A DNA stretch of 64,000 nucleotides. It comes from Megamerina dolium. Taxonomy: Eukaryota; Arthropoda; Insecta; Diptera; Megamerinidae. The notes beneath the pieces were generated by a model. The model made no database searches. It was given only the letters and a program-made list of their open reading frames with translations, and had not been told where the DNA came from. The stretch covers positions 113,969,018 to 114,033,017 of the forward strand of contig OY978525.1 of NCBI GenBank assembly GCA_963854835.1. Direction: 5' to 3'. A program made the translations under genes and the position numbers. Below, in pieces: positions 1 through 11,599 of this stretch; within the stretch, counting starts at the first letter, position 1, and each line of letters begins with the position of its first letter.

Positions 1-168
1 ATGCAAACAATGAAGAGGTGGAGTCACCGGTAGATGGCTATTTTAATTAGCTGGACAGTTCATACTATAAACAGGGTATCAAAGCGATCGAATATCGCTG
101 GGAAAAATGTAGAGAGCTAAAAGGAGATTATGTTGAGAAATAAATGTAGTCCTGGGACTGCCCTCGTA
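1..168 (+). pseudogene. mariner transposase C-terminal fragment
   Basis: The + strand reads as the last ~47 codons of a mariner transposase: NEEVES-VDGYF, one in-frame TAG, then GIKAIEYRWEKC and the ending ELKGDYVEK before a stop near 114. The ending GDYVEK-stop is typical of D,D34D mariners, and a related ending occurs in the remnants at 18.8 and 25.8 kb. The catalytic core would lie left of the window edge. The sequence after the stop (TCCTGGGAC) resembles the 3' end of the 25.8 kb mariner (CCCGGGAC). It is a dead fragment. Confidence 0.7.
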
Positions 169-535
169 TTTATTTCTCCATACCTCTACAATACTTCGAA
201 AGAATCGACAAAGTAATTTTGCAGCATGGCAATGCTCGTCCAAATGTTGCTGAATTCGTTCAAACATACTTAGAAACATAGAAATGGGAAGTCCTGCACT
301 ACTTGACATTGCTACTACTTGACATTGCTTCTTTCGAATACTATTTATTCCGATTGATGACACAGGTCTTGGAAGAACAGCGCTTCCATTTTTACGAAAA
401 AACCCAAAATTGGGTCCATTCTTCCGACGCAAAGTCTGGTTGCTGCCAGAAAGATGGGGAAAAAGTCGCAGCTAACGATGGTCAATACTTTAAATAATGT
501 ATGAATTCATTTTTGTTACTTAAATAAGGGTTTGA
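169..535 (+). pseudogene. mariner transposase 3' half, Mos1-like, degenerate
   Basis: Translated with frameshifts this matches the 3' half of a D,D34D mariner transposase: DKVILQHGNARPNVAEFVQTYL, KWEVL, EEQRFHFYE and a terminal ANDGQYF. It lines up segment by segment with the better-kept copy at 47.96-49.12 kb (DKVILQHDNARQHVA, KWEVLPHPPYSPD, EEQRFHYYE). The block around the third catalytic Asp is scrambled by a short repeat of CTACTTGACATTGCT at about 298-330. It directly abuts the mariner fragment at 1-168, so one probably inserted into or recombined with the other. Confidence 0.7.
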
Positions 536-1109
536 AAATAGAAAAAGAAATCACTCAAAACTAATTCCGGGCCCCAATAAAATATATTTTAAATAAATTA
601 TATTTTTTATGGAATAAAACTGCATTATATGAAAGAAATGCTTGCGAATTTCAAGTTCAAGGCGACACATATTAATTTACACGTTTTTGCATGCAATTTT
701 TATTTAAGTGCATTAAAAATTCAAATCAAATTCAACGGTCGATATTCAAGGACGACACGATATATACATAACACGCTAATGCTGTTAATGTTAGTTAATT
801 TATTCTTTGTATTTGATATTTCCGGAGTAGAAAAAAAAAATTGTATAATTATACTCTAACACCAACATATAAGTATTGCATTTGTATTGTTTATAATATA
901 ATATTGTGCTGCTGTTGTCAATTATAATTTTATATTTATTATTATGGATAAACAACACTCATTCTATAAACAATTTAAATTGAAATAGGAATTCAACAAA
1001 TTATTTATTATTACTACAGTAAAGTGTATTTTGTTGAAGTTTTAATCAATTTTAATCAAATTTCGAGAGTTTAATTTTCAGAGAGCATAATATTCCAGTG
1101 ATTTTATTC
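536..1109. other. AT-rich spacer
   Basis: AT-rich sequence with short A/T runs. No coding signal, repeat family or RNA gene is recognisable here. Confidence 0.6.
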
Positions 1110-2230
1110 AGATTCAAAGATAGCTTAATAAATTAGGGCATCGCAATCTGTCAAAAATTGGCATAATATAGCATGCATCGATGATGCTATCTACTCTGTT
1201 CCCTCTGTGGAGTACAATTGGGAACCATTGGGACTTCCTAATGAATAGAGCACTGTCCCTGACATCCGCAGGTATTAGCTCAGTAGTATCCATAAAAGAG
1301 TCTCTCCCTAATAGGGTATGCCTTCTACGTGCCATGGTGGGGAATCCACAGAGGAAGTGCTAAACAGTTCCCTACTCTTCCTCGTCTTGGCATATGTGAC
1401 AAAAATCGTTGGCTGTTAAATCAGGCCTGGTAGTATGCCCACACACAAGCCCGTTAACTATTTCACTAATCGATTTTTCACTCATTGACAACAGATAGCG
1501 AGTTCTCCCATTGTCAATAGTTTGCCAGATTTTCCTACTCTTTTCCTACTCATTGAGAACAGAGAGCGAGTTCTGACATTGTCAAGAGTTTGCCAGATTT
1601 CCCTAGTGATCGCATAAGAGCTCTCATCTCTCCATCTTCTGTCGGCTATAGTGAGAAAATGTTGTGTGACGAAAAGCCTGCGTGTTGCAAACGGAATCCC
1701 TGCTTGATAAGATGAATAGAACTCTGGTAACGTAGTGCTCAATCTCGCCAGTTCATCTGTCTCACAGTACCCTGGAATATCTCTATTCCCCGGTACCCAT
1801 ACAATGTGTGCATTGTAGTGCTCCGCTAGCTCCTCGTTAAGGTCTGAGCGGCATTTAATGGCAAGTGCCGATTTGGCGAACGTCCCTGCTAGAGATTTAA
1901 TGGCAGCTTGACTATCGGCGTAAATATAAATATCTTTGAAAGATATTCTATTACAGCGAAGTCACATTGCCGTCCCCTTTATTGCCATAATCTCGGCTTT
2001 TAAGCTTAACGCGTAAGGAGTCAAAAAAGACTCCACCTACTACATTTCCCTCCAATTTGAAGCATTCTGTGTACAAACGAGCGAGCTCCAAATATATTGG
2101 CAATACCCCTATTCCATTCTTTCCTTGAGGAAAATATGGATTGAGAATCTATTGTCAAAGCTTGGTATGGGAATGGTATAGTCGATCGATCATCCGAAAT
2201 TATAGTGCACTCCCCCAGGATCTTTGAATG
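1110..2230 (-). mobile_element. LINE fragment with RNase H domain and C-terminal region, inverted copy
   Basis: On the minus strand this encodes, with frameshifts, the C-terminal half of a non-LTR retrotransposon ORF2. It has the RNase H segment AEIMAIKGTAM..., IYIYADSQAAIKSLA, then GNRDIPGYCETDELARL, and a tail with a CHICQDEEE...HFLCGFP zinc-ribbon-like motif near 1320-1400. RNase H after RT occurs in the I and LOA clades, not in jockey. The same family lies in the opposite orientation at 6.03-7.13 kb, sharing nearly identical stretches such as the one containing GCCGATAATCAAGC or GCCGATAGTCAAGC. Stops and indels make it non-functional. Confidence 0.75.
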
Positions 2231-2902
2231 TCCATGTGATGGTTGTAGAGATGTAAAATAAATATAAAGTAAACCATAAATCTGCGTTTTATTGACCTTT
2301 AAACTAGTTTCAGCAGCTTCAAGTAGACATATTCACTAAATTCAACGTTTAATGCTTCCGCAAGTAAAATTAAAATTTTCTGATAAAGAACTATAAAAAA
2401 AAAATGGTCCAATCATATTTCCCCAAACCAAAACTGACAATATACATCATGCCACACTCTGTAATTGGTCAAAGTGTAATAAAGGAAATATAAATTAATT
2501 CCAAAGAAAAAAGATTATACAAAAATCTATTTAAAAAATTGTCACCTGATGATTTCACTTTGTCGCTTGAATGAAAATTAATTATTTCGTTATATTCGTA
2601 TATTTTTTTTTTTTGGCGTTTGACAATCGTTTTAATTAAAATTATTTATTTTTTAATGAAATTGAAAATTTTAATTAAATTCATAATTCATAAAATCTCT
2701 ATTCAATATGCATTATGAGTATGGGACACACAAAAGCATTAAGTAAACACAATAATTTCAATTATTTGACTTGACTTATTGTTGAATCTGTGAAAGAGCA
2801 TTGTTATAGTTAAGGAAACTATTGGTAAAATGTACGTGTACAAAATATAGAGCATTGCTTTAGCGTCGCAGTGATGATGATTATCCTAACATATCTATAA
2901 TA
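2231..2902. other. AT-rich spacer
   Basis: AT-rich intronic-type sequence with a T-run near 2606. I see no gene or recognisable repeat. Confidence 0.6.
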
Positions 2903-4185
2903 CAGGGTGTTTTTTAGCAACCGTCTTTTTGGCAACACTGTTTTTGCCAGCTCAGCTGTTTTCGTGCAACATATTACTGTCAAACATGTTCAGTTTGATC
3001 TATAATTTAACCATGAAGCGACTTACAAACGAACAACGCTTCCAGATTATTGAATTTTATTATCAAAGTTCATGCTCGGTTAAGAAAGTGCATTGTGCAC
3101 TTCTTCCATTTTATGGTCAGTTTCGGCGACCTCCTGAGGCGGCCATTCGGAATCCTATGACAAAATTTCGCACCAAATTTATATTATTGGACTACCAACA
3201 CGCATACGTAGAGTGCGGATAGAGGAAAATATCGCAGCTGTATCCGCCACTGTTGTTGATGAGACCGTGAATTATCAATTCGGCGCCGTTTGCAGCAATT
3301 GGGCCTCTATTACTCCACTACGTGGAAAATTTTGCGGAAGAATTTGGGTGTGAAACCTTTTAAAATACAGCTGGTGCAAGAATTGAAGCCACACGACCTA
3401 CCACAATGGTTAACTTTTGGTACATGGGCGCTGGTATAGTTGGATGAAGATCCACTTTTTTTTTTTTGGGAAAATTGTGTTCAACGACGAAGCTCATTTC
3501 TGGTTGAATGGATGCGTGAACAATCAAAATTGCAGGTATTTAGTGTGAAGAGCAGCCACAAGCATTGCAAGAACTGCCAATGCATTCCAAAAAATGCACT
3601 GTTTGGCGTGGATTATGGGCCGATGGCATCATTGGACCGTAGTTTTTCACAGATGATGAAGGCAGGAACGTTACTGTGAATGGAGTGCGCTACCGTGCGA
3701 TGATTGTAAACTTTTTTTTCACCCAAAATGGAAGAGCTGTACTTGGCTGACATGTGGTTTCAACAAGACGATGCCACATGCCACAATTGAGAGGTGAGCT
3801 CGGTGAACAATTTATTTCACGTTTGTGGTTGGTAAATTAGCCCCCTAGATCGTGCGATTTAACACTTTTAGACTATTTTTTGTGGTGCTATGTTAAGGCT
3901 CATGTCTATAGCGACAAGCCAGTAACGGCTGACGCACTGGAAGTCAATATTGAAAAATTTATTAGTGAGATACCGGCCGATATATTGGAGAGAGTATGCC
4001 AAAATTGGGCCCAGCATATGAACCATTTGAGGCGCAGCCGCGCGGTCAACATTTACATGAAATCATCTTTAAACATTGAATTATATAGATCGTTCTATCG
4101 ACTCAAATGAAGATCTTATACATTTCTCTAAATTTTATGTATTTAAAAAAATATCAAATCCGAAGGCTCTTAAAAAATCACCCTG
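2903..4185 (+). mobile_element. D,D41D (rosa-like) mariner-family transposon, full length, inactive
   Basis: The element is bounded by TA at 2901-2902 and 4186-4187 and by terminal inverted repeats starting CAGGGTGTTTTTTA on the left and ending TAAAAAATCACCCTG on the right. Interrupted reading frames encode an N-terminal helix-turn-helix part (MKRLTNEQRFQIIEFYYQ), then NDEAHFWLNG with the first catalytic Asp, WFQQDDATCH with the second, and PRSCDLTLLDYFLW with the third, followed by a typical ending ILERVCQNWAQHMNHLRRSR. The QQD to LLD layout fits the D,D41D lineage, where the third Asp sits after RSCDLTP. Several stops and frameshifts break the gene, for example near 3221 and 3748. Length 1283 bp is about full size. 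Confidence 0.88.
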
Positions 4186-4187
4186 TA

Positions 4188-6024
4188 CAAATTACATTTC
4201 CTTTAATAAAACATTTTTTCATTAACAAATAGAATAATGACAGTACCGATTGGATGCAGGGTGTCATTAGAGTGTAACGAGTGCCATCGTTTCGAATGCC
4301 ATTCAATTCGTATAAATTTTGTCTGAGCAAAAAATTTTCAAATATAATTTTTTTTGTCAAAATGATTTTTTGCTAAAATTTTCTACTGAAGAACAAGAAA
4401 AACAAGATGGCATATTCAAAAATATTCATAATTCAAACTTTAAACTTTAGTAAGGTATTATGTGGCAATAATATTGCAAGCAAGTGGGCAAATTATTGCT
4501 AATTGAGATAATTGACAAATTCAACATCATTGATTTGATAGAAAGCATTCGTACAAAAGGGTGCTACACCAATATTTCGCCATTCCTAATTTACTGACGC
4601 ACTGTCAAATTCACTCGCACACACACACACACACACACCAATCGCTACATATGACTACACTTGCAAACGTGCATTTAACAAAACAGCAAAACCCCCATTG
4701 GCATGATAATCATCACCATCATCATTATACGAGTAGTCTGTAACGGCAACAACGGTGTGATGTTTAACTTCATTTCAAACGTGATTTCATTGATGTGGCA
4801 AACAGACCTTTTAAGTTCTACTTGTATTTCATTCGTACTATTTTTTTCGTATTTTTTGTCTTTTATTTTTCATTTGATATCTGTCGTCTGCTTTTACCGG
4901 TTTGCCATTTTCAACGATTTTCTTTTTTTTATTATTGTTTTGCTGCGACTGTTGCTGTCGTATTACTAAATGCTTTTGACTTAACGAAAAGAAAATGAAT
5001 GAAAAATCCATATGCATGTAAATACATATATGGCGGAAAATGACAAGCAGGCAAAAACAATGAAGCAAACAAAGCAAGGAGGAGAGACAACGGAATTACT
5101 GGTTTCTGATTTCTTTCTTTTGTCTTTTTTTGTGTTTTTTTTTTTTTTTGCAAATATCCTATGCAGCAATTTCATTCTGTTCTTGCCTTGCTGTCGTCAT
5201 TGGTTATACGGTTGTTCCTGTTATTATTGCTGTCAACGGGAACAACAACAACAACAATAGAAATTGGTTGCTTGCATATTTTACTTTTCATTTGTTTTGA
5301 ATAAAAAGCGATTTTATTCCATTCATTTCTCTTACACCAGTTATTTCACAAGGCAACAGCAGTAGCAACGGTGACAGCAATGGGTTACTCTAATACTAAT
5401 ATTGATGATGGTGATGATGATGGAGTGAAATATAATATCTCTTGTTTTATGCATACATACACATGTACGATGTTCCTAGGAATACATATTGATTATTTGA
5501 ATTTATTGCTAACATCTATGATATATGAATCCATATTGATGGCAATTTATAGTTTCATTTGCCTTCGCTTAGCAATCCATCAGCTTATTGATCTATCAGC
5601 TGGATCTACTATTGAAATGGTATAATTTTTATTTTGATTTTTATTCAGAATTATGTTGATTTTGTTCGAGTATACCGATTGCAAAGTAATTGTGGATTCA
5701 TCTTAAATATATTGAAGTATTTCTATCTGCAGCTTACTGTCACACTGATAGATTGAGTATTCAAGTGTAGAACTAACAATTACAAATCTATAGAGAATGT
5801 AGTAAAATAAATGTCAAGACATTATTGCTATATCGGTTACCTAACCTTGACCGGATAAGTCCGGATAAATATTCTGTTTGCGTTGGTCCTCTGTAAAGCT
5901 TGATATTTATTCACTGTGATGAAATACAAATTCTTTTGTTTTTGAAAGAGTCTGCGATAGAATATTCCTTCTTTTACTATTCGCGACACAATTTAATTAA
6001 TAAATTTAATTCCCAGTATTTTCG
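4188..6024. other. AT-rich spacer with microsatellites
   Basis: No gene is evident. It holds a (CA)n tract at 4618-4638, a His-codon-like CAT/ATC stretch near 4710-4730, T-rich runs at 5130-5150, an (AAC)n tract near 5240-5257 and a (GATGATG)n stretch near 5402-5421. Confidence 0.6.
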
Positions 6025-7125
6025 ATCACGATGGCTATACTGCGCGGTCGTCAGACCAATTCTTTTTTACAGAGTGCTAGTTTTGTGGGAATCCTTAAAT
6101 AAGGAGGTACACAGACGGCTAATGGACATGGTTCAAAGGACGTCTGCGGTGTTGACAACAGGTGTTCTAAAAAGTACTCTACTCGCTATTGTATCTACTC
6201 CCTGTGGATATATTTGGCAAGCAGAGAGCGCTTATATAAGCAATTAAGCTAAATAGGGCTTCACGCTGGGCTCAAGCAGGATATTGCTATTCAAGATCCT
6301 GGGGGTGTGCACTACAATTCCGAGTGCCATAGACTATACCATGCTTTGACAATAGATTCACAACCCATATACCCTCAAGGAAAGAATGGAATAGGGGTAT
6401 TGTGAACGAGTATACAATTGAACAACGAGTATACAATTGTATACAATTGTATGGAGCTCGCTCCAGAAGGCTCCAAAATGGATGGAAGGGTAGAAGGTGG
6501 CGTCTTTTCTGACTCCTCACGCGTTAAGCTTAAGTTCCGATTACCCGGCTTTTGCTGCGATAATCAAGCCGAGATTATGGCAATAAAGGAGACGGCAATG
6601 TGGCTTCGCTGTAATACAATATCTTTCAAAGTTATTTATATTTACGCCGATAATCAAGCCGCCATTAAATCTCTCGCATGAACGTTCGCCAAAGCGGCAC
6701 ATGCCCTTAAATGCCGCTCAGCTCTTAATGAGCTAGCCGAGCACTACAATGTACACATTGTATGGGTACCGAGGCATAGAGATATTCCAAGGAACTGAGA
6801 GACAGATGAATTGGCGAGATCGGGCACTAGGTTGCCACACAACATTACCTCGCCATAGCCAACAGAAGATGGCGGGATGAGATGTCTTGTGTTGCTACTA
6901 GGAAAGTCTGGCCAACTCTTGACAATAGAATAACTCGTTCACTGTTGTCAATGAGTAGGAAAACTATCATTAATATCGTTGCCGTATTCACGGCCCACTG
7001 GCTTGTGGGTAGGCACGCTACCAGGCTTGGTTACTGGCCAACGATTTTGTCGTAGCTAACAGGACGAGGAAGATGAGGAAACTGAGAAACACCAATATAG
7101 ATAAACAGCAATGTATATCCTTCAT
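6025..7125 (+). mobile_element. LINE fragment, RT C-terminus plus RNase H, same family as 1.1-2.2 kb
   Basis: With frameshifts the + strand encodes the end of a reverse transcriptase domain (LYCAVVRPILFYRVLVLWE, then MVQRTSAVL) followed by RNase H (GSKMDGRVEGGVFS, AEIMAIKETAMWL, IYADNQAAIKSLA, then WVPRHRDIP and ETDELAR). The order RT then RNase H and the zinc-ribbon-like tail mark an I/LOA-type non-LTR element. A small local duplication of GAGTATACAATTG near 6409-6451 is absent from the inverted copy at 1.1-2.2 kb. Stops (for example at 6246) show it is dead. Confidence 0.75.
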
Positions 7126-7487
7126 ACAAAGACGTTGCTGTTGCATAACGTAAATGTAGACCTTACGGTGTAATAGCTTTCAAAAAAGCGTAAGGATGTT
7201 CCTTTAAGAAACTTGTTGAAACACACTGCATAACAAATTGTTGAGTTGGAAGATAAGGTTGATGAAGAAACACAATTATCCTAAAACAAAGCTAATACTA
7301 AGTTATGGATTTGATAGTTCAAATGGTCATGAGAATTATAAACGCTACTGTTCTGTTGCGCCTAATATCAGAAATGTAGAAATTTTGTATGCTGACGTTA
7401 ACGTGTTCGTCTTCCGTCTTTGTTAACGTCAACTAAATAAATTTGGAATACAATAAAAAAAATGCAAAAATAAAAAAAAGAATTACC
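7126..7487. other. spacer, nothing recognised
   Basis: Unremarkable AT-rich sequence ending in an A-rich stretch (7455-7480) just before the next LINE fragment. No coding signal. Confidence 0.5.
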
Positions 7488-7985
7488 ATGAGTGTGGTCA
7501 CACTCTACAAGTCTCTCATTATGCCTGTCCTAATATATGGCGCCGAAGCTTGGACAATTTCCACCTAAAATGAGAGAATGCTCAGAGTTTTCGAGAGAAA
7601 AGTCTTATGCAAGATATTTGGACCTATTTGCGTTGGTGGCGAGTGTCGAATAAGGTACATCCATGAGCTGAATGAGCTATATGCCGACCCCGACATAGTA
7701 AAGCGCACTAAAATTCAGCGTCTGCAATGGCTAGGTCATGTCGAGCGAATGGAAGAACACGCTCCGGCTAAGAAGGTGTTATATTCGGAACCCGTTGGTG
7801 GACGACACAGAAGATCAAGACCTAACCTCCGGTGGAAAGTTCAGGTATTGGAGAACTTGTCAGCGCTTGAAATTTCTAACTGGCGCCAACTAGCGAATTA
7901 AAGAGTTGGCTGGCGAAACATGCTAGATTCGGCCTAAATCGATTTTCTATTGTAATAACCAAATAAGTAAGTAAGTAAGTGGTAA
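7488..7985 (+). mobile_element. LINE ORF2 C-terminal fragment with tetranucleotide tail
   Basis: The frame encodes the end of a non-LTR reverse transcriptase ORF: VTLYKSLIMPVLIYGAEAW, one stop, then MLRVFERKVLCKIFGP, RIRYIHELNELY, KIQRLQWLGHVERM and GGRHRRSRPNLRWK with NWRQLA before the stop. This combination is a widespread C-terminal region of insect non-LTR elements without RNase H. The copy ends in (TAAG)n at about 7964-7980, a 3' short tandem repeat typical of target-primed insertion. It is severely 5' truncated and is a different family from the RNase H LINEs. Confidence 0.72.
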
Positions 7986-9275
7986 ATTTTGAAAGTTGTT
8001 AATATTTCCATCACATTTACTTCTAAACTTCAATAAGCGTTGAGTTTTTTATGGTTTTAAAATTTCGTCCAAAAAAATTTGTAATTTTACTCATAGTGCG
8101 GCAATAGAGAGCATACTCATTCCATTGTGGTATTCTCCTCTGTACGTTATAGATTAAAATGAATATCAATAGGTAATTTTGGTCCTATAAAATTGAGTTT
8201 AGCTATGAATTTCCCTATTATTTATTATAAATTTAAATAATTCTCAGAATTTTGCTAAAACGGTATCGGCCTGTATATTTGCGTATGTATAAATACATAT
8301 ACGTTAGGTGATACCTATTATACCCTTTCATTTTTCCTTTCTATAGAAAAATACAAACAAAAGAAAGGAAAAATGTACATTTTTTTTTTTCTTTCAATTT
8401 ATATATCTAAATAAATATGTATGTACTCACTTGAAATGGTATGTAGCATTTTCGTAACCAAAAAATGGTACCGTATATGTTAGCATCCAAATATTGCCAC
8501 CACCACAATCGTAATATGGTTTCGACCATCTACCATCCTCATATTTCACAGCCAATGTATCGTCCTCGATACGTTCGTCAGTTTTATTTGAATACAAATG
8601 AAATGCTAAAAGTACAACGAAAAAAAAGAGAAGGAAAAATAAAGTGAAATAGAAGGAAAAAGCAAAAAAAAAAAAAAATCAATGAAATTTTTGCTCTTAG
8701 AACGAAATTGAGATCTTTTGAATTAGGTTATTAGTATGTTTAATAGAATAGAAATACAAAACATTGTTGTTAACATTGTTGGCTTTAGTTTGCTTTATGA
8801 TGTTGACATTTTAGGTGTTCTACTACCAACATGTAATAAAAGCTCATAAAATTTATTACTTATTCGTCACAATAAAATCTCACAGAGTTTTCCAGGCAAT
8901 ACCACACAATCAAAACTTTATAACATGTCTTTTTTTTTTAATTTACTTTAAGGTACAATTTTGTATTCTACAGAAAGTAGAATTTTTATTTAACAAGAAT
9001 TTACAAAAAAAAAAAATTTTTTTTCTGAAAAATGTTAACTGATTTTTTGAAAAGGTTGAATAATTGAAATACTCATATGTCATTGTTTTTTTTTTTTTTT
9101 TTTTTTTTTTTATGTAAATACAATTGCAATGATGACAAAGAAATGTTTTTCATTTAACATTTACAAAAATGAAAGTTTATTTCTTTTCTTTTTTTTTAAT
9201 TTTTTGCATTTATGCAATTTGTAGTTATTACTTTGACATAAAGTTTGTTCATTTACGAAAATAATAAGTCTGAAA
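7986..9275. other. AT-rich spacer with homopolymers
   Basis: No gene. It holds A-runs near 8664-8680 and 9006-9016, and a long poly(T) at about 9086-9111. Confidence 0.6.
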
Positions 9276-9277
9276 TA

Positions 9278-10620
9278 CAGGGTGGCTGATGGATGAAAGC
9301 TGCCACCAAAAGAAAACGTAATAATTTGTGTCCTATGTGTAACATATCTGTTCCATTTTGTCTTTATTGGAATGGAAGATTGGGATAATCACACAAGAAT
9401 TTAGATGGTGTGCCGCTATCAAGCGTTAGATTACGTAGTTTCCGTCTGAGAAGAATATAGGCGCACGTTTGGCCGCACTCCTCCTAGCAGATGGACTATA
9501 ATGCGGCTCGTGAATAATTTTGCCGAGCGTGGGACAATCGCAAGAAGACCTTATTATCGCTTTCGGACGCAGGAAACAATAGCTGCTGTAGCTGCTGCCA
9601 TACAATCCCACAGTGCTCACTGTGAATATCAGCAGACAGTCACTGCAGATGATTTTGGGTGCCGTAGCTTAGTGGTTAGTGTATTGGCCTTCTAATTTGT
9701 AGATCGCGGTTCAATCTCCGGCTAAAGCATAACAAATTCAATATCGAAAACATTTTTCTTTCGAACTATACCCACCTGTCGGCAAGCAATTCGCAAACAA
9801 TTTTCCGGAAGAAAAGTGATGCCGCAAGAGTTTTGCCGTTCGGAACCGGCTAAAATAAGTAGGTACCTTTTAATACTGTCCAAAAATTTAGCACACACAA
9901 CAGTAATGGAAGAGAAGCTCGGCCAAAGAGCCCTTTGGAGCTTTAAGTGCCACATATTTATTTATTTATTTTTCCTCCACATGGCGGAAGAGGACGAAAA
10001 CATCTTGAACTGCATTTTATGTGGGATGAATCCCATTTTGATTTGAAGGGCAATGTTAGCAAACAAAATTGTCGGATATGGAGTGATTCTTACCCACAGA
10101 TCCTCCATAAGACGGAATTATACCCACTTCATGTCATATTGTGGTGTGCAGTTTCATCAAGATGCATTGTCGGATCTTACTTCTTCGAAGAAAACAGCAT
10201 TACTGTTACTATCAATGGAGACCGTTACTTAAAGATGTTGAAAGAGTTCTTCTTTCCAGAACTACGCCGAAAAAGACTCCCTTTCATCTCTGTGCGGTTT
10301 CAACAAGATGGTTCAACTATTCACATAACCAAGCCTGTTGTGACAGAATTACAGCGAAAATTCACCAATAAGCTGATTTCAAGAAACTCCACCTTCCGTT
10401 GGCCCCCAAGCTCTTACTCCCTTACCTTACTCCACCTGATTTTTTCTTGTGTGGATATTGTAAATAGGAAGTTTACAAAATCAAACCAACAAATTTGAAT
10501 GATTTGAAGCAATCAATTCGAACGGTAATTGTGGCAATTCCTGCTACAACCCTTCAGGCAGTAATGGAAGAGAAGCTCGGTCAATGAGCTCTTCGGGGCT
10601 TTAAGGGTTACATATTCATT
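9278..10620 (+). mobile_element. D,D41D-type mariner-family transposon, interrupted by a SINE, 3' end lost
   Basis: The left end CAGGGTGGCTGATGG follows a TA. The N-terminal frame (RTFGRTPPSRWTIMRLVNNFAERG) is followed by the SINE at 9658-9975, after which the frame resumes with DESHFDLKGNVSKQNCRIW (first catalytic Asp), VRFQQDGSTIH (second) and, after a one-base shift, LTPPDFFLCGY (third), then NLNDLKQSIRTVIVAIPATTLQ. The stretch between helix-turn-helix and first Asp is missing. The expected right inverted repeat was not found; instead the end merges with sequence matching the SINE 3' body at 10558-10610. Non-functional. Confidence 0.75.
9658..9975 (+). repeat. tRNA-derived SINE, copy 1 (inside a transposon)
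   Basis: The 5' part is tRNA-like: a box A TAGCTTAGTGG and a box B GGTTCAATC about 40 bases later. It is followed by a body with TTTTGCCGTTCGGAACCGGC, then ATACTGTCCAAAAATTTA, and an end GTGCCACA with a (TTTA)n tail. The same order of blocks is seen at 62528-62805, 35.0-35.5 and 30.2-31.2 kb. It sits inside the D,D41D element at 9278-10620, so it inserted after that element. I could not read a clean target-site duplication here. Confidence 0.82.
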
Positions 10621-11599
10621 TTTTTTTTATGTATGCGTCGAATTACAGTTTCTACAGTTCTATTCATTCTATTTCTTATTTCGATTCGTCGTCAAAAGTA
10701 TTAAGTAAATACCTAATTTTAAACTATTTGTAGGAGAACTTATAATATGAAATTACAATATATTTTTAGTAATTTCTGCCAACTTATTAAGTCTCTCAAA
10801 TATTATAAGAGACAAAAATGAAAAATGTTGTTATTGAATACAATTAACTTTAAATATATTAGGACGAGTCATATTTTTCCAAAAAAAAAAAAAAAATGCA
10901 CCACATCTACCAGTAGTTATGGTCAAATCATTTGATCAAGATCATCTTAAATTTAATAGCGACTTATTTGACATTACATTTGCAGTGGTCATTATTGATT
11001 TTAAGCCCATGGCTTCTTGATGTTTTTTTTTTCGCTATATGATTTTTAATTTCATCCTCTTAATTTGATCTGCCTTAATATATACATGTATATACTATGT
11101 ATACAATATATTCAAAATTCATATTTGATTAAATTATACAAACGAACAGTAAAATCACCCACAGTGACAGGTCACAGCATGAGACATGTTCATGTACCTA
11201 AGGTCATTTGTATTATCTGACTGCGTGCTGAAAATTGTGTCAGACTAAATAAAAACGTGCAAATAATAACAAATAAATTAAAATGCTTAAATTACATTGT
11301 GTCAATTGTTAGGTGTTAAAATGACAGCATATTAATTGAATGTCATTAATTGTAATACAATTAGGCACGTGTAATCGTAATAAATACATAAAGTTTTTAA
11401 ATGAAAAACAATTCATCAACATCAGAAATTACATTTTGAGGTTAATATTTTGACAGAAAAACTAGAATTGAAAAAACTGTTCATTATTCAAATCACCTAA
11501 GACTTCAGTCAAAATATCGAAATGGATGGAATATGGAATTTCAAAGGCATTCCAGTTCCAATCTTTCCCTAATTTGGCAACAAATTGCCGATTATTTAC
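10621..11599. other. AT-rich spacer
   Basis: AT-rich sequence with a poly(A) at about 10879-10896. No gene or repeat family recognised. Confidence 0.6.

Noticed and set aside
9658..9725. Possible tRNA gene
   Set aside because: The box A/B arrangement belongs to a SINE head: the same head continues into a shared repeat body at 62.5 kb and the cloverleaf is imperfect.
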